Shown here one piece after another: positions 1 through 9,800 of a stretch of DNA of 64,000 nucleotides. Numbering within the stretch: the stretch's first letter is position 1; every line of letters begins with the position of its first letter. The stretch is taken from contig JAAELQ010000228.1 in NCBI GenBank assembly GCA_024226515.1, positions 40,556-104,555 on the forward strand, given 5' to 3'. The DNA comes from a bacterium. Its GTDB lineage: Bacteria > Acidobacteriota > Polarisedimenticolia > Polarisedimenticolales > Polarisedimenticolaceae. A model generated the notes under the pieces. That model ran no database searches, was not told the DNA's origin, and worked only from the letters and a program-made list of their open reading frames with translations. Made by a program: the position numbers and the translations under genes.

Positions 1-584
1 GCGCACGGGACGCCGCCGCGAACCGGCTTGCCGGGTGCGCCGCCCTCGAGCGGCCTTCCGGTCTTGCGGTCGACCCGGGCCGCGATCGCGCGCCAGATCG
101 GACGGATCAGCTTCCACGACTCGGGGCTGCCGCCCGGCATCAGCGAGGGGCCGAAGCGTGCGCCCTCCTCGCCCCCGGACGTGCCGCAGCCGACGAAGTG
201 CAGGCCCTGCCCGGCCAGGTACTTGTCCCGGCGAATCGTGTCGTCCCACAGGCTGTTGCCCCCGTCGACGATCACATCGCCCTTGTCGACCAGCGGGATC
301 AACTGCTCGATGACCGAGTCGACCGGTGCGCCCGCCTTGATCATCAGCACGATGCGGCGCGGCCGCTCGATCGACTTCACCAACTCGGGGAGCGTCTTGC
401 ATCCGACGAGGCCGCCCGGCGTGGCGGGGTGCTCTGCGACCATCTCCCGCATCACCCTCGAGTCGCGGTTCTGCACCGCGACTCGATAGCCATGATCGGC
501 AATGTTCAGGGCCAGGTTGCGGCCCATCACCGCCAGCCCGATCACTCCGATGTCGCACGTCTTCACGGTCTTGCTCGGTGTCAT
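1..584 (-). CDS. gnd: 6-phosphogluconate dehydrogenase, decarboxylating (partial, 3' end outside window)
   Basis: The enzyme oxidises 6-phosphogluconate to ribulose 5-phosphate and CO2 with NAD(P)+ in the pentose phosphate pathway. The first 194 residues are present. An N-terminal dinucleotide-binding motif reads GVIGLAVMGRNLALNIADHG, followed by the family signature GGNSLWDDT and then GCGTSGGEEGARFGPSLMPGG, which contains the conserved substrate loop. The ATG at 584 is preceded by a GGAGG ribosome site seven bases away, so this start is well supported. The gene is divergent from the M1 peptidase gene, and the region between them is dominated by a large palindrome at 596-676. The C-terminal helical domain lies beyond the window edge. 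Confidence 0.93.
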   Translation of the reverse strand, partial: MTPSKTVKTCDIGVIGLAVMGRNLALNIADHGYRVAVQNRDSRVMREMVAEHPATPGGLVGCKTLPELVKSIERPRRIVLMIKAGAPVDSVIEQLIPLVDKGDVIVDGGNSLWDDTIRRDKYLAGQGLHFVGCGTSGGEEGARFGPSLMPGGSPESWKLIRPIWRAIAARVDRKTGRPLEGGAPGKPVRGGVPC

Positions 585-595
585 CGTCAACCTCC

Positions 596-676
596 GGGGT
601 CAGACCCTGCATTGTGCATTTTTACAAAGCAGAGCGCGAGGAAAGCCCCGAAATGCACGATGCAGGGTCTGACCCC
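596..676. repeat. 81-bp palindromic element with 26-bp arms (GGGGTCAGACCC type)
   Basis: Arms 596-621 and 651-676 are reverse complements over 26 positions with a single mismatch, around a 29-base loop. Each arm begins with GGGGTCAGACCCTGCAT read from the outside. The same GGGGTCAGAC core appears as shorter palindromes at 59370-59395 and 60105-60130. The element fills most of the 122-base gap between the divergent starts of gnd (584) and the M1 peptidase (707), so transcripts leaving this gap are likely to carry part or all of it. It resembles REP-type elements moved by Y1 transposases, one of which is encoded at 40441-41337; that link is inference. Confidence 0.8.
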
Positions 677-706
677 TCTGGTATAGTCCGACCCCCGGAG
701 GTCGCG

Positions 707-2743
707 ATGAGCCGCATGTCGACAGTTGCTGTGGTCTGCGCGCTCGTCCTGGCAGGCGCCGGAGCCCTGGCGCAGGAATCGACGCCGGTCTCTCCGCGCA
801 TTGCGAACTACCAGATCGACGTCCGCCTCGACCCCGAACAGCATCATCTGGAGGGCCGACAGGTCCTCGAGTGGCGCAACACGCAGGCCGCGCCGACCGA
901 CGAGCTGTGGTTCCACCTGTACTGGAACGCGTGGCGCAACAACCACAGCACGTGGATGCGCGGCGATCGCATCCGCGGCCGCAGCAGCCTCGGCGACGAC
1001 GTGAGCCCGGAGGACTGGAGTTACCTCGACGTGACGTCGGCGACCGTGCGCGACGAATCGACCGGAGAGATCGACGTCACGGGCGGCATGCGGTTCGAGT
1101 CGCCGGACGACGGGAACGTTCACGATCGAACCGTGTTGGTGGTCAAGCTGCCGCGGGCGATCGCGCCCGGAGAGAGCGTGCAGCTCGGGATGACGTGGAC
1201 GGCGCGCATCCCCAGGACGTTCGCCCGCACCGGCCGCCGCGGTGATTACTACTTCATCGCGCACTGGTTTCCCAAGCTGGGCGTCTACGAGCCGGAGGGC
1301 TGGAATTGCCACCAGTTCCACTCGGCGACCGAGTTCTTCTCGGACTACGGACGCTACGACGTGCGCATCACGGTGCCTGCGAGGTTCGTCGTGGGCGCCA
1401 CCGGCCGCAAGGTCGAGCGCACTGAGAACGTCGACGGAACCGCGACCCACCGCCACGTTCAGGACGACGTGCACGCGTTCACCTGGACCGCCAGTCCGGG
1501 CTACGCCGTGCGCGAGGCGCGCTTCGAGCATCCGGGTTTGCCCGCCGTCGACTTACGCCTGTTGATCCAGCCCGAGCATCTCGGACAGGCCGAGCGGCAT
1601 CTCGACGCGACGCGCGCCGCGCTCGAACACTACGGCGAGTGGTACGGAGCGTATCCCTACGGCCACGTCACCGTCGTCGACCCGGCGTACGGCAGCGGCG
1701 CGGGCGGCATGGAGTACCCGACCCTGTTCACCTGCGGCACGCGGCTGTTCAATCCGTTCGGGGGCGACTCTCCGGAGAGCGTGACGGTCCACGAGGCGGG
1801 GCACCAGTTCTGGTACGGGTTGGTAGGCAACAACGAGTTCGAGCACGCCTGGCTCGACGAGGGGCTGAACACGTTCTCGACGAACCGCACGCTCGAGACG
1901 GTGTATCCCGAGCGCGTGCTGGTGCGACGCTACCTGCAACCGCCCGGCGGTGGCAGCGGGTTCATCCCGCTGCGCTATCCCGGTCTCCACGTCTCACGTT
2001 GGGGCCGGCGCCTCACCGGCTATCGCCGCGCCGAGCGCTCCGACATTCCCAGCGAGCCGACGTTCGGTTTCTATCCGTCCACCGCGTCCCGCATCAGTTA
2101 CAGCAAGACCGCGTTGTGGCTGGAGACGCTCGAGCGGCACCTGGGTTGGGCGGTACTGCAACGGGGCATGGCGACGTTCTTCGAGCGACACCGTTTCGGT
2201 CACCCGACGCCCGACGATTTCTTCGCCGCGATCGAGGAGTCCGCCGGACAGGACCTCGACTGGTTTTTCGAGCAGGTGCACTACGACAGCGCGGTCTTCG
2301 ACTACGCCGTCAGGTCCGTCAGCAGCCGGAAGGTGGAGACCGTCGGATACACCGAACAGGGCGGCGAGCTCGTCCTGCACGAAGACGACGACGGATCGAG
2401 CGGCGGAGAGGACGATCCCACCGCGATCTACCGCACCGAGGTCGTCGTCCAGCGCCGCGGGGACGGCGTCTTCCCCGTCGAGGTCCTGCTGGTCTTCGAG
2501 GACGGCCACGCCATCCGCGAGTCGTGGGACGGGAAGGCATCCTGGCGCATGTTCGCCGTCGAACGGCAGTCGAAGCTGGAGCATGCAGTCGTCGATCCCG
2601 AGCGCACGCTGATGCTCGACACGCGGCCCACGAACAACAGCCGCAGCCTCGAGTCGCGCGGCGCGCTTCCGGCGCGCAAGTGGGGCTCGAAGTGGATGAT
2701 CTGGCTGCAGGATCTACTGGCCACCTACTCGTTCTACCTATGA
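707..2743 (+). CDS. Secreted M1-family zinc metallopeptidase
   Basis: A 678-residue exported aminopeptidase-like enzyme. Residues 1-23 form a signal peptide ending ALA-Q. The zinc motif HEAGH is at residues 362-366 with the third ligand Glu385 in the sequence HAWLDEG, the HExxH-18-E spacing of the M1 (gluzincin) family. Upstream, GGMEYP stands where M1 enzymes have GxMEN, so the substrate-recognition loop is slightly altered. A tyrosine in RISYSKTALW fits the catalytic Tyr position. The ATG at 707 follows a GGAGG site; an open frame continues upstream through the palindromic repeat but has no good start. The stop overlaps the ATG of the next gene (ATGA), implying translational coupling with the membrane protein. 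Confidence 0.9.
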   Translation: MSRMSTVAVVCALVLAGAGALAQESTPVSPRIANYQIDVRLDPEQHHLEGRQVLEWRNTQAAPTDELWFHLYWNAWRNNHSTWMRGDRIRGRSSLGDDVSPEDWSYLDVTSATVRDESTGEIDVTGGMRFESPDDGNVHDRTVLVVKLPRAIAPGESVQLGMTWTARIPRTFARTGRRGDYYFIAHWFPKLGVYEPEGWNCHQFHSATEFFSDYGRYDVRITVPARFVVGATGRKVERTENVDGTATHRHVQDDVHAFTWTASPGYAVREARFEHPGLPAVDLRLLIQPEHLGQAERHLDATRAALEHYGEWYGAYPYGHVTVVDPAYGSGAGGMEYPTLFTCGTRLFNPFGGDSPESVTVHEAGHQFWYGLVGNNEFEHAWLDEGLNTFSTNRTLETVYPERVLVRRYLQPPGGGSGFIPLRYPGLHVSRWGRRLTGYRRAERSDIPSEPTFGFYPSTASRISYSKTALWLETLERHLGWAVLQRGMATFFERHRFGHPTPDDFFAAIEESAGQDLDWFFEQVHYDSAVFDYAVRSVSSRKVETVGYTEQGGELVLHEDDDGSSGGEDDPTAIYRTEVVVQRRGDGVFPVEVLLVFEDGHAIRESWDGKASWRMFAVERQSKLEHAVVDPERTLMLDTRPTNNSRSLESRGALPARKWGSKWMIWLQDLLATYSFYL

Positions 2744-3774
2744 GCGAACGCACCAACATCGTCCGCAGGCTGCTCGGCGCAGCGCGACGCGCCCTGCGCG
2801 AGCCGTTCGTCGTCGTCGCGCTGTGGTTCCTTCCCGTCGCCCTGGCCCTGCCGGGGGCGTGGATCGTCACCGACTCGATCGAGAGCTCGGTCGAGCGCAG
2901 CCTGGCGCGCGACAACCTGCGTAACGGGATCGATGTCGAGTGGCTGGGTGAATACCAGGATGAGGCGCGCGCGCTCAGTCGCACGTTCGAGTTCACGGTC
3001 AACGGCGCCGGCGCGTTCCTGCGCAACCTGGAGGGCTGGCTCGACGGCGGCATCGCGAAGCAGTTCCCCGGATTGCTCGCGCTGGGCGTGTTCTTCGTAC
3101 TCATCTGGGCGCTGCTCTACGGCGGCCTGCTCGATCGGCTCGTGACGGCGGACGGCAAGCGCGGGGCGACGCGCTTTCTCGAGTCCGGCGCGCGCTACTG
3201 GTTCCGCTTCGTCCGCCTCGCCGTCCTATCGGCGGGGATCTACTTCCTGGTCTACAAGCTGCACCACCGCGTGTTCGATCGGCTGGCGGAGATGACGCGC
3301 GACGTGACCAGCGAGACGACGGTGCTGCTGTACAGCCTGCTGGTCTACGCGGCCACGGCCTTGCTGTTGACGACCGTGCGCACCTGCTTCAGCTACGCCA
3401 AGATCGCCACGGTGGCCGAGAGCCGACGCAGCATGTTGCTCGCGGCACTACGCGGCGTGACGTTCGTCGCCCGGCATCCGCTACGCACGATGGGGCTGTA
3501 CTACCTGACGCTCGTCGTCGGTGCGCTGATGCTGCTGGTCTACTCGTGGGTCGCGCCGGCGGGAACCGAGTCGACGCCCGTGACGGTGCTGGTCGGGTTC
3601 GGCATCGGACAGGCGTTTCTCTTCTCGCGGACTTTCCTGCGCGTCGTGCTCGCGGCAGGGGAGAGTCGCCTGTATCTCGACCTCCGCATGCGGCCCGCGC
3701 CGGCGACCCCGCAGCCCGCCACGCCCCCCGTGGCGACCGACCCGCTTCCGTCGAGTCCACCCGCGACGCAGTAG
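2740..3774 (+). CDS. Integral membrane protein of unknown function, coupled to M1 peptidase
   Basis: 344 residues with about six hydrophobic spans: near residues 25-45, 105-128, 155-175, 195-217, 248-270 and 280-300. A soluble stretch after the first span is probably extracytoplasmic. The C-terminal 30 residues are rich in Pro, Ala and Thr and probably disordered. I do not recognise the family with confidence. The start overlaps the stop of the upstream M1 peptidase by four bases, so the two proteins are probably made together; a role in anchoring or helping the peptidase is possible but unproven. Confidence 0.8.
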   Translation: MSERTNIVRRLLGAARRALREPFVVVALWFLPVALALPGAWIVTDSIESSVERSLARDNLRNGIDVEWLGEYQDEARALSRTFEFTVNGAGAFLRNLEGWLDGGIAKQFPGLLALGVFFVLIWALLYGGLLDRLVTADGKRGATRFLESGARYWFRFVRLAVLSAGIYFLVYKLHHRVFDRLAEMTRDVTSETTVLLYSLLVYAATALLLTTVRTCFSYAKIATVAESRRSMLLAALRGVTFVARHPLRTMGLYYLTLVVGALMLLVYSWVAPAGTESTPVTVLVGFGIGQAFLFSRTFLRVVLAAGESRLYLDLRMRPAPATPQPATPPVATDPLPSSPPATQ

Positions 3775-3824
3775 CCGCCACCGCGAGGTTTTCTCCCCCG
3801 CGGTTGCCCCGCAGCTTGACCGAT

Positions 3825-3840
3825 TGCGCCTTTGGCCGCA
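3825..3840 (+). promoter_or_regulatory. Short leader hairpin before subtilase copy 1
   Basis: TGCGCCTTTGGCCGCA folds into a small imperfect hairpin (TGCG pairs with CGCA, with one C-C mismatch inside). It is directly followed by CAAGGGGATAAGC and the ATG at 3854. The matching position before the second subtilase (11452-11467) carries a perfect version, and the sequence around it (CGCCTTT, GGCG/GCCG, ACAAGGGGA, AAG) is conserved although the rest of the upstream DNA differs. Conservation suggests a role in expression of these genes; the mechanism is unknown. Confidence 0.4.
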
Positions 3841-3853
3841 CAAGGGGATAAGC

Positions 3854-6800
3854 ATGAACAAGCGGCTAACGTGGATCGTATCGGTGATGGGCGCCTTCTT
3901 GCTGGCGCTTCCGGGCCTGGGACAGATCGTGGCGACGCGAGATGACGCCGAGCGACGGCTCCGTCCCGACGCACTCGATGCGGAGGTCTCGTCCGCGGGA
4001 CATCGATCCGAGCTCGGCGTAGCGCAGCGCTACGCCCGCGGGACCTACATCTGGCCTTACGACCACGGACCGCACTACGGACACGTGGCGCCGCACGAGA
4101 AACGCGACGCCGGGACGTTACACACACGCGTTGGATCGTTCCGCCTGAGCGCAAGCGATCTCGCCTTCCCCGCGGAGTTGACGGGCACCACGGAAGGGAA
4201 GTCGAGCGGCCACGTCATCGTCCAGCTCGACCCACATGCGATGGCCGGCGGAGCGTTCGACGAGTTGAGCTCCGCGGTTGCCGAGGCGTCGGGTAGCGTC
4301 GTGCGCGCGCTTCCCGTCGCGGCGTTCGTGGTGCGCGTCGACTTCGCCGCGCTGCCGCGTCTGAATGCACTCCCCGGCGTGCTCGCCGTCGAGCCGTATC
4401 ATCCCGCGCTGAAGCTGAGTCCGGAGATCGGGCGCGCGCCGTTGATCGATCCGGTGCAGGCCGTGTCCGAGATCTACCGTCTCGAGCTGCGTCTCTTCCC
4501 CGGCGAGGACGCGCGCCGCGTTGCGGCCGAGGTCGAGACGCTCGGCGGATCGATTCGCTCGGTGTGGCCCGACACCGTCGTCGCCGACGTGCATCGCGCG
4601 AAGCTCGTCGCACTCGCGCGGATCGAGGCCGTCGAGTGGATCGTCGAGAGGTTGCCGAACGTACCGCAGGCCGAGGAGGCCACCACGACGGTGATGACCG
4701 GCCGCTGGAACGCGGGCGCGATGCCATACCACGCGGCCGGCGTCGATGGCGGTGGGGGCGGCCTGGCCGCGCCCCAGGTGATGATGTTCCTCGACACGGG
4801 TATCCAGCTCGACGCGGCCGACCTGTCGGACACGCGGACGAGCCCCGGCGTCCCCGGCAACGACCCGTCCAACGCGGACCCGTCGGGCGATCACCGCAAG
4901 ATCGTGCGCTACGAATCCACCGATGCGTTCGGCGGAAACGGGGATCTGCTCGGTTGTGATTCCGCGATCAACGGAGGCTTCACGCACGGGCAGGCGGTGC
5001 TGAGCACCGCGCTGGGCAATGCCAGTGACGGGCTGCCCGTGGGCTACGGATCGCCGTCCTACGCGATCGACGAGCACGGCCGGCGCTGGAGACTCGACGG
5101 CGTGGCGCCGGGCGCGAAGGCCGCCGTGTTCGACGGGCAGGTCACGCCGGCGCTGGGCTCGTGCAGCGATCCGCTGCGCGACACGATCGACCCCGGGGAT
5201 CTGTACTCGGGCGGCTCGACGGGCTCGCTCGGCGGCGCGTACGCCGGCGACGTCGCGCGCGTGATGACGCTCGCCTGGGGCGCGGATGCGAACCTGTACA
5301 CGGCCGATGTGGCCGACATCGACGAGTTCCTCGCCGACAAGCGAAGCGCCATGGTCTTCGTACCTGCGGGCAATCGCGGCAGCGAATCGTTCGGTGGAGT
5401 CCCGGCCACGGACACGCTCTCGACGCTCGCCACCAGCAAGAACGGCCTGACGATCGGCGCCGTGGGGCAAGCGGACGACCACGGAGCCGGAGCCCTGCCG
5501 GACTCGCGCGCATCGTTCTCGGGCGTCGGCCCGACTCCCGGCGACCGCGTGGCGCCGCAGTTGATGGCGCCGGGCAACGACTTCGGCGACACGGGCGTCA
5601 ATGGCGCGACCTCTTGTCGCTCGGACGACGCGGATCAGGCCGGGCCGGTGCAGTGCGACGTCGGCACCGGGCAGGTCGGAACCAGCTACGCCACGGCAGC
5701 CGCGGCCGGCGCGGGCGCCCTGGTGCGCGACTGGTTCGCGCAGGGGTTCTACCCGGACGGCACGACGAGCGACGCCGCCAACCCTGCCGACATCGTGCCC
5801 GACGTTTCCGGCGCGCTGCTCAAGGCCGTACTGATCGATTCGGCGCGCTTCCTCACCGGATCCGGCGTCACGCACGCCTACCGCTTCAACAACGAGCAGG
5901 GGTACGGGCGGATCCAGCTCGATCGCGCGTTGACCCTGCAGGGCTGGCCCTCGAGTCCGACCGGCATCCTCGTCTGCGACGGCGGGATCGACGGCGGGCG
6001 CTGCGATCTGGCCGGACTGACCGGCGACGTCGACGCCGTGGCCGGCGAGACCGACTCGACGACGTTCGTCGTCGGCGATCCGCGTCGCGAGCTGCGCGTC
6101 GCGCTCGCCTGGCTCGACGCGTCGGGGCAGGCGCTGGTCAACGACCTGGATCTCGAGTTGATCGCCCCCTCGGGCCGCGTCTACTACGGCAACTTCTTCA
6201 CCGAGGACGACGACCGCGACGGATCGCTCGATGCTCTGGCGGAGGACTGCCCGGGGTTCGACGGCGCCGCCGGCTCGTTCGACGAGTCGCCGTGGAGCCT
6301 ACCGGTCTGCACGCGTGGCGACAGCGGGCTGCCGCCGCGCGACGCGGAGAACCCGACCGAGGCGGTCTTCCTCTCGCCCGACCCCGACGGCGACGGGAAC
6401 TTCACGGACGGCAAGAGCCAGATCGAGCTCGGCACCTGGACGCTGCGCGTCGTCGCGCGCGCGGGCGGCGCGGACGCGGGACAGCGCTACGCGGTCGCGA
6501 TCGTCGGCGGTGTGGGGGATCGTTCCACGGTCCGACTCGACCGGGACCGCTACACCTGCGCGGACGAGCTGGTCGTCACGGTCAACGAAACCGACGACCC
6601 CACCGATCCCGTATCCGGCCTCGACGAGGCGGAGATCGGCCTCCGCATCCGCGTCCAGGTCCTGTCCGGCGAGACCGTGGTCGATGAGGAGAGCGGCCTC
6701 ACGTTCACTCGCGTCGAGGCGGGTGGCGCGAGCTTCGCGGCCAAGCTGAGCGCGACGGACGTCACCGCCTACGACCCGGGCAACGGAGCGCTCGACGTGC

Positions 6801-9800
6801 GCAGCGGCGACACCGTGCGTGTGATCTACGACGACGAGACGAGCGGTACCACCGATTCGGCGAAGCGCGTCGATAGCGTTGCCGACGTCGATTGCCGCAC
6901 GCGGATCGGCTTCCGCAACCTCGGCTTCGCTCAGTTCGGCCTCGACGGCGGGCTGCTGGCCGCGGGCGGTTGCGAGCGCAACGCGCGCGGGCAGTTCGAG
7001 TTCGGCTTCCCCGACAGCTATCTCGACGCCGGCGAGAGCGTCATCCTCAGGTTCGCCTTCGCCTCCGAGGAAGATCTCGACCTGGAGGGCGTGGAGGTCT
7101 CGCTGCGCTGCGTGGATCCCGACGCCGACAGTCCGGCCGACTGCACGCCGGGTAGCGACGAGTGCCCCGACCCCGATCGACGCAACAACACCGCCTGCAA
7201 CGGTAACCCGGCCGACGCGCTGTCGCCCGCGTTCGTCGAGGCGCTCAACTCGCCGCTGGTGGTCGGCGCCTTGCCCTCGAGCTCGGCCCTGTCGGGCAAC
7301 TTCAACCTACGCATGGCGTCGTCGATCCCGGGGATGCCCGAGGTCGAGCTGGTGCTCGAGGCGAAGGCGGGCAACGCAGGGCGCACGGTGAGCGGCGTCG
7401 CGGTCAGCCGGCAGCGGCTCGATGTGGACGAGCACTCGACGTTCTACTCGACGGACTTTCCGACGGGTGGCAGCGAGACGTTCGACTACGACAACAACGA
7501 GCTGATCGAGAACCCGACGACGAACCCGTACAACTTCGATCTGGACTATCGGTTCGAGACACGCGTCTACGGCGACCTGACCGCGGGCGGCACGAAGAAC
7601 CTCGCCCTGCAGTCGCCGTGGCACTTCGACCTGGACGACGGAGGCTTCCGCTCGGGTATCGGCGCTGCGACGGACCACGATACGATCGGCGACACGATCA
7701 CGCAGTGGGGCGAGGACCTGAACTTCAACGGTCTGAACGACAAGCGCTGCACGGCTCCGCAGGAGGACTTGCCGTGCCTCAGCAAGACCGACTGCCTCAA
7801 CGCCAGCCCACCGGCGAGCGACTGTGTCTCGCTGGAGGATCGTGATCCCGCCAACGGTCTCATCACGAAGAACTGGTCGACGTCGGGCGGTTGCGGCTGG
7901 CAGACCGCCGCGCCGTCGAGCTGTGCCCTCGATCCGGGCGGGACGTTCTGCTACACGGACGAGGACTGCATCATCGGCACGCTCGATGCCGGGCCGTGCA
8001 ACGCGACACCGGGCCAGCCTGCGGGCGGCGTGTGGCACACGGGACGGATCGGCACCACGAACGCCGCGAGCTGCCTCGTCGACGGCAACGCGACCGGTCA
8101 GTGTCAGACATTCGAGACGGTCAGTGGCGCGACGGGTCAGAGGACGTGGTTCGAGCTGTTGATGACGCCGGAGATCGAGAAGGTCAACGGCCCCGAGCAT
8201 CAGGCGGAGATCACCGCGTTCTCGTGGAACGCCGCGATCGACCTGCCCGACTCGAACGCCTTCTGGACCTGGGAAGTCGATACGGATCTCGACACGCTCG
8301 AGCCGACCGACCTGGTCTCGGACCTCACCATTCTCAACTTCAGCCCGGGCTCGTGGGGCCCGGTCGAGAACGGCGGCAACTTTAACCTGACCGACGGGTT
8401 CCCGGTGTTCGCCCCGGTCGACAACGTGACCGGACAGAGCGAAAACGGATCGGTGGGTAACGATCGAGTGGGCAAGAACAGCTGCTTCTTCGAGTCGTCG
8501 TCCCTGAGCCCGAACCTCGGGTTCGCGGGACCACCGGACGACGATCTGAACCAAGGCTACTGTCAGGGCACGCTGGACAACCTGTCGTGCCAGACGGCCG
8601 CGGACTGCCCGCCCGGCTTGATGTGCGTCTTCGACAACGCGCTGGTCGACGAGTACGTCAAGCCGAACGGGCCGCTGCGCAACCAGACGCTGCAGAGCTT
8701 CAACGGACCGGACATGCGCTTTGCGAACCTCGCCGACCTGTTCGGGCCGGCGGGCGATCGATTCCAGGCCGGGATCGGCATGATCAACTTCGAGAAGAGA
8801 TCTCCGTCCAACCCGGATCCGGCCTCCGGTTTCGGAGTGTCCATCGACGACGTGGTGCTCGAGTGGCGAGAGTTCGAGCTCGTCGACGACCAGTCGGACT
8901 GCGCGGCGGGGAGCTGTGCGGTGATCGATCTGGCCACGACCAACGTGTACGGCGACGACTCGCTGCTGGCGATCAGCGTCATCGACACGACTCCCTCGCC
9001 GAACGACTGCAACGCCGACGGCGACAACGGGGACCCCGGCGACGACTTCGACTGCGACGACGACGGAACGCCGGACGTCGTGGTCGAGCTGTCCTCGGGC
9101 GCCGAGAGCGACCCCGGCGAGTTCGTGTTGCTCGAGGAGAGCGATCCCGGCGAGTACACCGGCGTCGTCCGTCTGTCGGCCGCCAGCGACATCGACGGCG
9201 TGCTGCTGATCGGCGGCGACAAGAATCAGACCAGCGCGACCGTGGAAGCGACCTACCTGGATCTCGACGACGGAGCCGGCCAACCGTGTTCCAACACCGC
9301 GGACCCTGCCTTCCACGGCAACGTGTCGAAGGCGACGAGCGTCTTCCTGCGACTGGTCGAGCTGAAGGTTTCCGGGCTGCAGATCCTCGACAACGGCGAC
9401 GGCGACGGCTGGGCGGACACCCACGAGACGGTCGAGATGAAGCTGAACGTCTTCAACACCGGCAACCAGGATCTGACCGGGGTCGTGGCGCACATCGCCA
9501 GCGACGACTCCGAGATCGAGTGCCTGCTGGACTCGCGCGTCGAGGTCGGCGATCTGGCTGCGGGCGAGTCGGCTCTGAGCACGGGAGTGGCGCGGTTCAA
9601 GATCGGCGCCGTGGATCGCAGCGACTCGGGGCTCGGCCCGAACGACGCCCTCGACGTCGAGTTCTCCGTGCGCCTGCAGGCGGACGGCTTCGACGCGGCC
9701 AACGAGGCGCAGACGATCTCGATCGCCCTCGATCTGGATGCCGCGGGCGGTGGAGATCCGACGACGTTCTTCGAGGGCTTCGAGGTGGCGTCGGGACTGG

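Noticed and set aside
587..706. N-terminal extension of the M1 peptidase from an upstream start at 578
   Set aside because: The extension would be encoded by the palindromic element and would bury the signal peptide; the ATG at 707 has its own ribosome site.
3780..3853. Possible cyclic-di-GMP or other known riboswitch before the subtilase genes
   Set aside because: Only a small hairpin is present; none of the conserved riboswitch core sequences I know could be found.
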